Assembly: GCA_002901265.1 (NCBI GenBank)
Contig: PPHI01000043.1
Coordinates: 1 to 64,000, forward strand
From: Rhodopirellula baltica
GTDB taxonomy: Bacteria > Planctomycetota > Planctomycetia > Pirellulales > Pirellulaceae
DNA: 64,000 bases
Reading direction: 5' to 3'
The translations under genes were made by a program, and so were the position numbers. The notes under the pieces were generated by a model. It ran no database searches, was not told where the DNA came from, and saw nothing but the letters and a program-made list of their open reading frames with translations. The stretch's first letter is position 1. Each line of letters begins with the position of its first letter. Positions 8,301-14,882 of this stretch are shown one piece after another.

Positions 8301-8921
8301 CAAGATACTGATGCTTGCGCCGCTACTGGGAAGCAATCGCTTCAGTTGTCGAGCGACCTCTCGCTGATCTTCGCGGTAAGGAATCAATCGGCGGGATAGG
8401 TCGATGACAACATGCAGATTATCTCCCCAGATTCGTCGATTGAGACGCGGAACCTCAACCAGATCACGTGCCTGACTAAGATCGGAAACGAGTCGCTCAA
8501 GATCGATTTGATGTCCTGGACGCTCTAACGCCGCCTGATGCCTCAAGCGAGTGAAGATCTCCGTGAAGCTTGCCAACGGAGTGAACGGTTCGACAACGAC
8601 CGGAAGTGTAGGGGATTCAACATCGGATTCCTTCTCGAAAATTTCGGGAGCCTGAGCCAAAGGTGCCTTGCTACGGTCTACAAATTGAATCGCCTGCCAA
8701 AATGAAACGCTTGGACGTGGCTGAATATCACGCGGCAGTGGCTGCGTTTTCTCACTTGTCGCAATCTCATGCAAGAACTCAAACTCTCGTTCAGGCTCGG
8801 GGAGATTCGGCGTCGTTGGCTGACATTCAAGCCCCAACTGCTCCGCAACAAATCCGCAAACATCTGGGGCGCCGGTCAATACTCGAACCAGGTCCGCTCG
8901 GCTGGCGACAGGCCGTTTCAT
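5376..8921 (-). CDS. vWA-like / twin FGE-fold variable protein
   Basis: 1181-residue multidomain protein. Residues about 1-150 are unrecognised. Around 165-290 comes a vWA-like alpha/beta domain (LHVVIDLSRRL) whose metal site looks degenerate, since DLSRR lacks the second Ser of DxSxS. A helical middle follows. Two FGE modules lie at about 575-808 and 870-1138, each with RWIPPG.FLMGS, FDT.CTQALW, WEYACRAG, MLGNV.EWCRD and LGFRCSSSG. They are joined by an Arg/Gly/Ser-rich linker, and each ends in a variable repeat. The Cys pair of catalytic FGE is missing, which points to recognition rather than formylglycine formation. The start ATG overlaps the stop of the MoxR gene (ATGA), so the two are translationally coupled. 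MoxR-vWA couples with DGR-diversified lectin-fold proteins are known as NTP-dependent conflict systems. Here sensor and vWA part are in one chain, which is my inference. Confidence 0.85.
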   Translation of the reverse strand: MKRPVASRADLVRVLTGAPDVCGFVAEQLGLECQPTTPNLPEPEREFEFLHEIATSEKTQPLPRDIQPRPSVSFWQAIQFVDRSKAPLAQAPEIFEKESDVESPTLPVVVEPFTPLASFTEIFTRLRHQAALERPGHQIDLERLVSDLSQARDLVEVPRLNRRIWGDNLHVVIDLSRRLIPYREDQREVARQLKRLLPSSGASISILRHNHQVPLIQWPDEQEGLPLDPVPGDTILALSDLGILDQISNAAEKTWECLGQSWLDQRCSTIALLPCRLDRLPKRMADLWSPVQWDRFSSDGSEPTEEESLGARERLLSLLSQAIRIEPQLVRVVRRLFAEGKRDPGLESLVWQVFSAENADHCSAATFSHTQADQIQHDLASDDLARQAWRVIHAFHQAEYEGVRFAESANLQPEAWQWLSRAERHQTREWFESLWKELQATGKTEDERAEFFIRVSSRLSEDAFKKLPTLHKLQHRLCPNDEPPRGYDPGLAGAEVEGQITQTIQVSQVAGELEYRRRGDFPQRSSPLATIRLKNPEIVIDSFDDLQDAGLEDGFWLDGSAPQWADRWGRDEVGPWVEFVVGDARQRMRWIPPGEFLMGSLKKPESEGYPETPQQPVTISHGFWLFDTSCTQALWEAVMGENPSHFKGSERPVENVSWDDCQEFHKRVEDRCPGLALTLPTEAEWEYACRAGTKADTYAGDGSLDEVAWNSESAGRETHPVGKLRPNAFGLHDMLGNVWEWCRDQVGRKYVLQRTSDPFHETGQPSAYRVVRGGSWCHSALYVRAASRSGYHPAVRGNYLGFRCSSSGSEPSLAGRRPRSVVAERSDRGRSRRGAGGDSEPESEDRLVRIKDRDAEYAPVPQGPVVRLRTDLEEVFLCRTLRPHWATRMGRDAYGLWSEFAVPRQGLGDVIQRLRWIPPGRFLMGSPDSEKGRFKSEGPQHEAIVAEGFWLFDTPCTQALWDAVMGENPSKFRGERRPVEQVDWNQAIAFTSKLSEVVGLSLQLPSEVDWEYACRAGSAAATYAGDFDPDDHATQEELQKIAWYNVNAPDGTHDVGTLRCNAWGLYDMLGNVLEWCRDTWSSGYDHARPAYDASSAGRVVRGGCWRDSAQFVRAAYRDGDHPWPRIDILGFRCSSSGGEHGLGTNAERSGRRPKAEPAGDGVAVSPEPLFKRLLNRLTGNN
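5515..5640 (-). repeat. DGR-type variable repeat VR-B2 (second FGE module)
   Basis: 126 nt coding residues about 1094-1135 of the large protein. Compared with VR-B1 it differs at 21 positions. All but one lie in the first or second base of codons whose third base is shared, for example TAC/GGC, TGC/CGC, CAC/GAC, TCT/GAT, GTT/CCT, GGC/ATC, AAC/GAC and TAC/ATC. A template with AAC and AAT codons at these places, copied with random replacement of A, explains the whole pattern. The codons between (CGG GTT GTC CGT, TCC GCG, GTG CGG GCG GCG, TTG GGC TTC CGC) are identical. Confidence 0.88.
6404..6431. repeat. 28-bp direct repeat downstream of variable repeat, copy 2
   Basis: Identical to 4122-4149. 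Here the sequence is coding and gives part of the GRSRRGAGGDS linker between the two FGE modules of the large protein. A small GGCC-TCC-GGCC palindrome lies between this repeat and the variable repeat (6469-6479). Confidence 0.7.
6502..6627 (-). repeat. DGR-type variable repeat VR-B1 (first FGE module)
   Basis: 126 nt coding residues about 765-806 of the large protein (RVVRGGSW, then Cys-His, SAL-Tyr, VRAAS, Ser-Gly-Tyr-His-Pro-Ala-Val-Arg-Gly-Asn-Tyr, LGFRC). It is the copy against which the A-type substitution pattern of VR-B2 is read. Being internal, followed by a linker and another complete module, is unusual, because most DGR targets lie at the extreme C-terminus. Confidence 0.88.
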
Positions 8922-9907
8922 GCCCCGGCTCCAGAGTTTTTCTTAAACGCAAAGTTCTTCAGGCGGCTAAGTAGTTCGACCTCGTCTTCGCCTTCCCTAA
9001 CGAGGTTCAAGATCGCCCGCACAAGATCAAAGTACTCGGCCTGTCCTGGCCGCGGGCGAGGGGAAACGCGTCGATCAGCGACGAGCATTTGCGCAGCTTT
9101 CGTCAGCAGTGTTTCGGATGCGTCTTTGAAATGCCGCTCGCCCCGCTTCACCAGCAGTTCGATAAGTTCAGAGTCTTTCTCCGGCAACTCCAAGTGCAGA
9201 ACCAGACAGCGTCGAACAAACGCATCCGGTAAGACTCGCTCTTCGTTAGTCGTAACGATGACTAGCGGAGCCGGGTCACTCATCACAACGTCGGGGCAGC
9301 CTTGCGGACGGAATCGCCCCGAGCCCAACGCTTCGAGAAGCCCGTTTGGCAAGTCAATGTCGGCCTTATCGATCTCGTCGATCAGCACGACGCGACCGTG
9401 TTTCGGATCGGTTCCGACAGGGACACTGGGGATTTCCAATCCGTTGAGTTCGCAATGCTCCTTCGCGCCTTTCCAATCGAATCCCCACCACAAGGGCCCC
9501 GGTTCGATAAACCGGCTGACACGCAATCGCTCCTCCACTTCATCCCGGTCCGTCCGAAGCACGCCACAGATCTGCGCTTCAGCCAATCGCCGCACCGTAT
9601 CGAACTGCCACAGCAAATCGCGTGATTCACTACGGGCGTCAACCACATAGGGAACCAGCGGTCGCTGAAGTGCGATTGCGACTGCAGCCGCAAGCTGGGT
9701 CTTGCCTACGCCTGGATCTCCCCGAACCAGCAACGGGCGGCCCGAAGCGAGCGCTGCTTTCACGGCCAAGCGACTGAGGTTTCTGGGATCATCAAATACG
9801 TGAACCTGCTCTGGAACACCTTGGCTGGTTTTCAGGACGATCGGTTCATCACTGTCCAGCCGCTCAAAGTCGTCTGGAGATAAAGTGGGTCGGCGATTAT
9901 TCAACAA
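8918..9907 (-). CDS. MoxR-type AAA+ ATPase
   Basis: 329-residue AAA+ ATPase with Walker A GDPGVGKTQ (about residues 62-70), Walker B VVLIDEIDKAD (about 175-185), sensor 1 in VIVTTNEER and a conserved arginine in AFVRRC. The MoxR/RavA group acts as a chaperone-like remodeller together with vWA proteins. Here the next gene downstream encodes a vWA-like domain and overlaps this gene by 4 nt. Upstream, only 2 nt separate it from the 311-residue gene. The likely role is an ATP-driven switch that sets the threshold for, or assembles, the complex containing the FGE sensor and the TIR effector. That role is known in outline for related systems and inferred here. Confidence 0.88.
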   Translation of the reverse strand: MLNNRRPTLSPDDFERLDSDEPIVLKTSQGVPEQVHVFDDPRNLSRLAVKAALASGRPLLVRGDPGVGKTQLAAAVAIALQRPLVPYVVDARSESRDLLWQFDTVRRLAEAQICGVLRTDRDEVEERLRVSRFIEPGPLWWGFDWKGAKEHCELNGLEIPSVPVGTDPKHGRVVLIDEIDKADIDLPNGLLEALGSGRFRPQGCPDVVMSDPAPLVIVTTNEERVLPDAFVRRCLVLHLELPEKDSELIELLVKRGERHFKDASETLLTKAAQMLVADRRVSPRPRPGQAEYFDLVRAILNLVREGEDEVELLSRLKNFAFKKNSGAGA

Positions 9908-9909
9908 AC

Positions 9910-10845
9910 TTACTCCGTTCCACGATTAAAGTGGCGACAGACAAATTCAAGGGCTGTGTCCTCGTCATCCCGAAAATCGGCAAGCGGGTTCAGCTCGAAG
10001 AAAAGCAATGCAGGAGCGTGCTCGCGTACCATCTGCAGCAGCGAATGTATCTTCTCGTGCTTTTCTTTGCGAAGTTGCGGAATCACGCAGTAGAAAATCG
10101 CGCCTGGCAATGGGCTAGTGTCGGGCAGTGGTCCAGTCGCCTTCCACCATTCGCGCGCCATGCTACGAACCTTTCGGTTAATTCGACGTGCCCAGTATCC
10201 AATCTTCGCTTCTGGCGTGTCGTCAATCCCTTGTGGTTGATCAAGGTCGAGATCTATTTGACTTGCCAGTTCTCTAAGAATCTGAATCAAGTCTTCTTCC
10301 GGCGAAGGTTTGCCAAGCGGAGCCGAGACGAACTTCAACAAGCCGTGGCCAGCGACCCCATTGGCTCCAGATTCATTCGAACGAATAAATTCTGGTTCTA
10401 GGCCGTGAACCCCCTTAGCAGCAACCTCAGCACCGATATGGTTAGCAACCGCGCCAATGACAGCAGAATTCTTTGATTTCATCCTGTCCAGAAGCTCAGT
10501 GAGCACACGTTGAGGAAATAGACGCCGGGTAAGTAGCCACTGCACTTTTTCAATTACTTTAGCATCGTGGCTCTGAGTCTGCGGATTTATGGCAAGCCCA
10601 GAAAGATCAGACATTGCATCGCAGTAGAAGGACGGGCGAGGCGTATTCCCGCCAAAAAGCGAGATGGACTCATCTCTTAGCGATTCGGGACTTGAACCAC
10701 GAAGATCCAAAGCATTGACAATCTGATCTCGGATCATAGGCGAGATGTCTGAGTTGATCAGATCGCAGAATTCATCTGCCGCTACTTCAATTGCTCTTCT
10801 ATGTCTAGCGCGACCGTCGATTCCCGAGTCACTCGCAAAACGCAC
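9910..10845 (-). CDS. Protein of unknown function in the TIR/MoxR operon
   Basis: 311 residues, not recognised. The longest form starts at a GTG inside the 3' end of the TIR gene (64-nt overlap in another frame). The first ATG is at 10737, which would shorten the protein by 36 residues and remove the overlap. The composition is soluble, mixed alpha/beta and charged, without signal peptide or membrane segment. The C-terminal third has a hydrophobic strand (GAIFYCVIPQL), a helix and a second strand (APALLFFELNPL), the kind of core seen in degenerate P-loop domains, but I see no Walker A motif. The position between a TIR effector and a MoxR ATPase suggests an adaptor or an inactive NTPase-like subunit. 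The coordinate range is sound, the function is not known. Confidence 0.7.
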   Translation of the reverse strand: MRFASDSGIDGRARHRRAIEVAADEFCDLINSDISPMIRDQIVNALDLRGSSPESLRDESISLFGGNTPRPSFYCDAMSDLSGLAINPQTQSHDAKVIEKVQWLLTRRLFPQRVLTELLDRMKSKNSAVIGAVANHIGAEVAAKGVHGLEPEFIRSNESGANGVAGHGLLKFVSAPLGKPSPEEDLIQILRELASQIDLDLDQPQGIDDTPEAKIGYWARRINRKVRSMAREWWKATGPLPDTSPLPGAIFYCVIPQLRKEKHEKIHSLLQMVREHAPALLFFELNPLADFRDDEDTALEFVCRHFNRGTE

Positions 10846-11960
10846 GACTGATTGCTTTTCGGCGAATGATTCGACAGCTCCATGATCAACTGGACAGCTT
10901 TGACATATCCATCGGCATGCGTCCGGTATTTGGTAATTGGTTTATCACCGCCAGGCACACGTTGCAAACCTGAGATTTCTTGCGGAAATTCCGCTACTAA
11001 CTTCAGCGAGATTGGAATCACGAGTGCAGCGCCTTTTTGGTGACGCTGCAGTGCATGTTTGGTTTCAGTTAGTCGACAAAAATCCGAGGCAATGAAGTCT
11101 GGACTGACGAGCAGCAGGATGATATCTGCTTTTTCAAGCTCCTGCAGGATTTCAGCCTCCCACTCGCTGCCAGCCTTGATTTGTCGGTCATGCCAAATCT
11201 CGATCACATCATTGTGTTTATAGTTTGCTAGATGGACCTTCAAACGATTGAGTTCTTTCAGGTCTCGGTGCGAGTAGGAAAGAAAGACGCGGAGCTTATT
11301 CTTCGTGATCGACGACTCCTTCTGCCTCGGTTCCTCCAATTGCGCTGCAGGTACCTCGATTGGCTTACCATCGGGTACTTGGGCGCGCTCACCCGCTGAA
11401 ATTTGCGGCATATTCTCCCGCGTCGAAACAACACGCCTTGCAACGTCACGCAGATGGTAATCGACTTCATTTTCAAACTCGGTCGAATCCGAAAAGGTGC
11501 GATACAACGCTTTCCGAGTCGCTTCTAGTTCATTACGAAATGCAAGGACTTTTTGAAGTTGCGGCCCAGGATCGTCCAACTGCCCCGGATCAACGTTTTT
11601 GAAAAATACGTAGATCTCTGGACGGCCCTTTTCATTCCGTCGATTCAGAGCGCGGTGCAACTCTTCTTCTGTATACGAAGTGTATTCAGAGTCGGAAGAG
11701 TCCTGCCCCCAACGCCGGTGAATTACGAGAAAAAAGACATCACATTGATCAACCTTTTCATTGATCACGGATTGGTTTCGGCGGCCGACCTGTGAGGGCA
11801 CATTCTCCCAACCATCAGCTATAAATTCGACACCAATACCGTCTCCAAAGCCATTGTTGAGCTTTTCGCAAACTTCACGGAAAACGATGCGTTCTTCGTC
11901 AAGATCACCCGGAGAAGCGATAAAGACGCGAATGTGCTTTGGACCTTGTCTGTCTGTCAA
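10782..11960 (-). CDS. DUF4062-TIR domain protein, likely effector
   Basis: 392 residues. The N-terminal half is a DUF4062 domain (IRVFIASPGDLDEER at the start, then SDSEYTSYTEEELHRAL). After a linker of about 30 residues a TIR domain begins near residue 223 (KLRVFLSYSHRD), with WHDRQIKAGSEW, DIILLLVSPDF and SDFCRLTETKHAL. The Glu of TETKHAL is in the place of the catalytic Glu of TIR NADases, so the domain may be active in destroying NAD+. The open frame begins at a TTG and is the first gene of the run down to the FGE genes. In related systems the TIR protein is the cell-killing effector released by the ATPase/vWA switch; this is inference for the present case. An intact DUF4062 fused to TIR is a known combination in bacterial immunity genes. 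Confidence 0.85.
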   Translation of the reverse strand: MTDRQGPKHIRVFIASPGDLDEERIVFREVCEKLNNGFGDGIGVEFIADGWENVPSQVGRRNQSVINEKVDQCDVFFLVIHRRWGQDSSDSEYTSYTEEELHRALNRRNEKGRPEIYVFFKNVDPGQLDDPGPQLQKVLAFRNELEATRKALYRTFSDSTEFENEVDYHLRDVARRVVSTRENMPQISAGERAQVPDGKPIEVPAAQLEEPRQKESSITKNKLRVFLSYSHRDLKELNRLKVHLANYKHNDVIEIWHDRQIKAGSEWEAEILQELEKADIILLLVSPDFIASDFCRLTETKHALQRHQKGAALVIPISLKLVAEFPQEISGLQRVPGGDKPITKYRTHADGYVKAVQLIMELSNHSPKSNQSCVLRVTRESTVALDIEEQLK

Positions 11961-12541
11961 GTTCAGCTACTCCGTACCCTGCCTGCGGGCAAATGCGTCG
12001 TCGACGATAAGATCAATAGTTGATTCGTTGAATCAATCTAAAAAAGCGGTGTGCCCTGTTGTCCCAGCAAAGCGTCAGCCGTTCAGCTTACAAACCCGGG
12101 CAATCACTCAACAAGATTAAGGCAAGGCTCACTACTACACCAGTAGACGGGTTACTCGTCTTTGAACCGATCCTATTTCCGCTCAACTTATTCCAAACCG
12201 CCCATCCGACGAAATCGTCAGACCGACATCCAGTCGTTTTTCCCTGCAAGCACCTCAAGAACCTTGTCATCAGTTTCCGCATCACTTTTTGCTTGCCGCA
12301 ACTCGGACGGCGAAGGTTGACGTTTCAGCTTTGGTTCAATCGCGACCGGACGCCAAAGCGGGAAATCGAACTTGATCGACAGACCGCGGGAGGGAACGCT
12401 ACTTTCGCGGAGCGAAAGGCGACACTCTTAGAGCACCACGAGTTTTTCGGTACAGATTCAGATTTGAAACGGGGCCGCACACCAAACAGGTGGTAACGCC
12501 GATGGGCGTTCCGGCCGGTAAATTGCAGTGTTATTCTACAG
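11961..12541. other. Gap with a gene remnant and a REP-like hairpin
   Basis: No complete gene supported. On the minus strand an open frame without a start codon ends at 12218 and runs from about 12430. It encodes about 67 residues that look protein-like (SIKFDFPLWRPV, SELRQAKSDAETDDK) and might be the 3' remnant of a lost gene. A hairpin repeat at 12398-12425 lies inside its upstream part. The upstream region of the TIR gene must carry the promoter of the defence operon, but I see no clear -35/-10 pair. Confidence 0.35.
12398..12425. repeat. REP-like hairpin repeat, copy 1
   Basis: A 28-nt element identical to 14318-14345. Its core is CTTTCGC (12402-12408), GGA, GCGAAAG (12412-12418), a perfect 7-bp stem with a 3-nt loop. 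The two copies stand in the same orientation and flank the tRNA-Arg and DUF1559 genes. Similar elements are, to my recollection, abundant in Rhodopirellula genomes. Confidence 0.75.
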
Positions 12542-12615
12542 CACGCCCAGGAGGATTCGAACCTCCGACCGTCGGATTAGAAGTCCGATGCTCTATCCAG
12601 CTGAGCTATGGGCGC
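12542..12615 (-). tRNA. tRNA-Arg (anticodon TCT)
   Basis: Full cloverleaf on the minus strand. The acceptor stem is GCGCCCA paired with TGGGCGT, D stem GCTC/GAGC, anticodon stem TCGGA/TCCGA with loop CTTCTAA, variable loop of five bases, T stem GGAGG/CCTCC with TTCGAAT loop. The anticodon TCT reads AGA (and AGG by wobble). The CCA end is not encoded. Confidence 0.95.
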
Positions 12616-12809
12616 TCTTGTTTCGTTAGAAGTGGTCCCGGTCGACTTTTGTGTCGCTGGGACGTGGGGCTTGCCTAGGTGCCCGGAGGGCTGATCGCGC
12701 AGATCCTGAGACGCTTCTCTCGCGGAGGTTGAGGCGACAGCGGACGCAATTGTAGGTCATCGGCACGGTGTTGCAAACCGAGGTATTTTCCCCGTGTTTT
12801 TGCGGGTCG

Positions 12810-14099
12810 CTACTGGAAATCGCCGCGAATCAACTCGGGAACCAGAAACACGCCGTTGAAGAATTGCGTCGGATGCAGTTCACGCTCGTCACTGCGATAC
12901 CCCAGCCGGTCATATTGCTCGTCGGTCAACGTGTCCGGGATTCCAAAGCCGGGGTTGAGGTAGTGATCGCCGTTGAGGTCATGGACCTGACGTACAGACC
13001 CGTCGGCGAACAAAAAGTTCGCCCACCCGTTCCCACCGCCGTGCAGCGTGAACCAAGACAACGTGGACTGCAAGTAGAACTGGTTGCCACTGCCGCCAGT
13101 CGGAGGACGGCATTCGACCAACTCCGAATCACACTGCCATTGCTTGAACAGCCGAGAGTTCGCCGAACCGATCAACTTCATCTTCTTGTCACTCGATCGA
13201 TAGTACGCCGGCCCGTCGTTGATCGACTCGCTCAGCAAGCTGCCTTTGGAAATCAGAGTCCGCCGGTCGCTGTCGCCTGCGGCAAACACGCCGTCAGGGC
13301 CATACTGAAAATCAACCGGTGACATCGCTTCATCGATATCGCCCGGCCCCGCATCACCCATCAACGCGATCGTGCTCGACGGGTGCGGTGTCAGTTCCAA
13401 GTAAGGCAATGTCAAAGGCCCCATTGTCTCGCGTAGGCCCTTCAAGCCTTCCGCCGCGACTTCACCAGCCGTCCGCAACACGCCACCCGCGTCAACGCGA
13501 ACACGGGGCATCGTGTTGACCAGCAACCAGCTTGTCGCGTAATTGTTGTTGAAGCCTCGCGCCAGGAACGCTCGCGACACCAACTCTAATCTCGCAGCAG
13601 ACAGTTCAGCGGTGCTCGCGAAACCGTCGTTACAAGTGTCTGGGCCAGGTGTGTTGCGAAATTCGCAATCGCCGCAAACACCGTCGTCCCAGCGACGTTG
13701 TAGGTCACCGGTTAGGTCGCTGCGTCCGTCGTTCGTCTCCAGGCCATAAAGCTCAAGGATTTTCTCACTGCCCGGCGATGGACTGCTCGGACAAAGAATG
13801 TTGTCCTGGCTCATCTGGCCGGTCGAGATCCCATCGGCGACCCAGCCCCATGTATCGACGCACCCGGAACGTTTGAAGTCGAACGCGCCGGTCGTCAATG
13901 CGTCGTCCGACGCGCGATCGGCGAAGACCAACAACGCTATCCCGATGTTCCGCAGATTGGCAGTGCAATGACGGCTCCGTGCAGCTTCGCGGGCTTTGGT
14001 CAATGAAGAGAGCAATAGCGACGCGAGAATCGCGATGATGGCCACCACGACCAACAGTTCGATCAATGTAAAACCATGCCGAGCTCGGTAGCGTGCCAT
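12810..14099 (-). CDS. DUF1559 prepilin-like protein
   Basis: 429-residue protein from the ATG at 14099. The open frame reaches up to 14195, but this start puts the prepilin motif at the usual distance. The N-terminus has a type IV pilin-like cleavage motif and membrane helix ([19 protein letters not shown]), and the C-terminus the planctomycete H-x-DG signature ([11 protein letters not shown]). Normally nine residues separate His and Asp-Gly; here [15 protein letters not shown] has twelve, an insertion of three. Several cysteines lie in the middle part. Planctomycetes carry dozens to hundreds of such genes; the products are thought to form surface or periplasmic pilus-like structures, without firm function. 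The gene stands alone, flanked by a terminator and a REP-like hairpin upstream. Confidence 0.88.
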   Translation of the reverse strand: MARYRARHGFTLIELLVVVAIIAILASLLLSSLTKAREAARSRHCTANLRNIGIALLVFADRASDDALTTGAFDFKRSGCVDTWGWVADGISTGQMSQDNILCPSSPSPGSEKILELYGLETNDGRSDLTGDLQRRWDDGVCGDCEFRNTPGPDTCNDGFASTAELSAARLELVSRAFLARGFNNNYATSWLLVNTMPRVRVDAGGVLRTAGEVAAEGLKGLRETMGPLTLPYLELTPHPSSTIALMGDAGPGDIDEAMSPVDFQYGPDGVFAAGDSDRRTLISKGSLLSESINDGPAYYRSSDKKMKLIGSANSRLFKQWQCDSELVECRPPTGGSGNQFYLQSTLSWFTLHGGGNGWANFLFADGSVRQVHDLNGDHYLNPGFGIPDTLTDEQYDRLGYRSDERELHPTQFFNGVFLVPELIRGDFQ

Positions 14100-14317
14100 C
14101 ACGAATCGCAACCATTGATGTGTTCGCAAGTAAAGAATTCGCGAAGGTACCGGGCGGTGCGATCGAGTAAAGTCAGATGTGGTGTTCTTCACCAAGTCTT
14201 CAACGGTCGATCGTTAAACGTGAACGTTGGGGGTTGAGTCGTTCGATTCCCAGCATCGGCTTGATCGGGACGGTGAATTTCGGCGACTGATGCGGTGTTG
14301 CCTTCAGATCTTGAGAG

Positions 14318-14345
14318 CGCTACTTTCGCGGAGCGAAAGGCGACA
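14318..14345. repeat. REP-like hairpin repeat, copy 2
   Basis: Identical over 28 nt to 12398-12425. The stem is CTTTCGC (14323-14329) with GCGAAAG (14333-14339) around GGA. It lies about 220 nt upstream of the DUF1559 start codon. Confidence 0.75.
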
Positions 14346-14420
14346 TTGCGGCGCGTCATCGTGACCAGGGTAACAACTCTGGTTCGCGAATAGCCAGTTC
14401 GCCGATGATTACTGCGCAAC

Positions 14421-14465
14421 AAAAAACCCGCTTGCTGCGGCCAAGGTAAAACCGCAACAAACGGG
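14421..14465 (-). terminator. Rho-independent terminator
   Basis: On the minus strand, CCCGTTTGTTGCGG (14465-14452) pairs with CCGCAGCAAGCGGG (14440-14427), 14 positions with only two G-T wobbles, around an 11-nt loop. Six Ts follow (14426-14421). It is one of the strongest terminators in the window and ends the transcript that includes the small ORF at 14469-14603. Confidence 0.85.
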
Positions 14466-14468
14466 CGA

Positions 14469-14603
14469 TTATCTCGCGATCAAAAGGATGATCTCGAGTG
14501 GGGAAGCTGACCCATAAGCGTCAGCCCGCCGACTTGGTCTACGGGTTGCTTCCCCGTTGGCTAGTACAGCAAATTTCCACTTGATCACCTCCTTTAAAAA
14601 CAT
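14469..14603 (-). CDS. Candidate small protein or structured RNA with a perfect Shine-Dalgarno
   Basis: An ATG at 14603 opens a 44-codon frame (begins MFLKEVIKWKF, ends EIILLIAR) that stops just before the terminator at 14465. Inside it a full anti-16S match, AAAGGAGGTGATC (14595-14583), lies 7 nt before a GTG (14580) that opens a 13-residue ORF in another frame ending at 14539 (Val-Glu-Ile-Cys-Cys-Thr-Ser-Gln and so on). The transcript can also fold: GGGGAAGC pairs with GCTTCCCC about 50 nt downstream, enclosing CCCG/CGGG and TGAC/GTCA hairpins, a three-way junction. Either a leader-type small ORF, a 44-residue protein or a structured RNA would fit. Such a strong SD is rare in planctomycetes. 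No homologue is known to me. Confidence 0.35.
   Translation of the reverse strand: MFLKEVIKWKFAVLANGEATRRPSRRADAYGSASPLEIILLIAR
14583..14595 (-). promoter_or_regulatory. Perfect Shine-Dalgarno sequence
   Basis: AAAGGAGGTGATC is complementary to the whole 3' tail of 16S rRNA. It precedes a GTG at 14580 with optimal spacing and decides the start of the 13-residue ORF at 14539-14580. Most other genes in the window have no recognisable SD at all. Confidence 0.6.
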
Positions 14604-14882
14604 GGTTTGACGCACCCGGCCCCTTTGCGCCAACAAGAGCGGAACCGGCGGCGTTCGGAAGTAGTCCGTCGCACCGCGTCAGTGCGACCCGACAGCCAGA
14701 TTATCGTTGCCTGGCAAGCCCAAGGCAAGATTAATCTGCTGTTGTAGGGACGTAGACAACCGTCCTGAGGTTCGTTTCATCATCAGATTTTCCAAAGAAT
14801 TTCTCGTTCTGGCGAAGGACAGTTTCGTGAGTGTCGAAATCCCCCGTCGAACGAATCCCCACTGCCGGTTACTGGGCATCGT

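Larger units (their letters stand above)
14100..14468. other. Intergenic region upstream of the DUF1559 gene
   Basis: It holds the second REP-like hairpin (14318-14345) and, at its far end, a rho-independent terminator (14421-14465) that separates the DUF1559 gene from what lies upstream. No gene supported. The DUF1559 promoter should be here, but no convincing motif was seen. Confidence 0.4.

Noticed and set aside
4191-8921. True formylglycine-generating enzyme (sulfatase maturation)
   Set aside because: No sulfatase gene is nearby, and the catalytic cysteine pair is not conserved in any of the three modules.
8769-9650. 293-codon plus-strand ORF
   Set aside because: Antisense to the MoxR and vWA-FGE genes; low-complexity Ser/Arg-rich translation typical of a shadow frame.
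1-12000. Template repeat and reverse transcriptase for the variable repeats
   Set aside because: The constant block at the repeat ends was seen only at the three variable repeats, and no ORF shows a reverse transcriptase motif such as xxDD. They are absent from this window as far as I can read it.
12059-12496. 145-codon plus-strand ORF upstream of the tRNA
   Set aside because: Crosses the REP-like hairpin and overlaps a better coding-like remnant on the other strand.
14679-14879. 66-codon minus-strand ORF starting 3 nt after the giant gene
   Set aside because: Composition is plausible and coupling is possible, but there is no family match and no other coding evidence.
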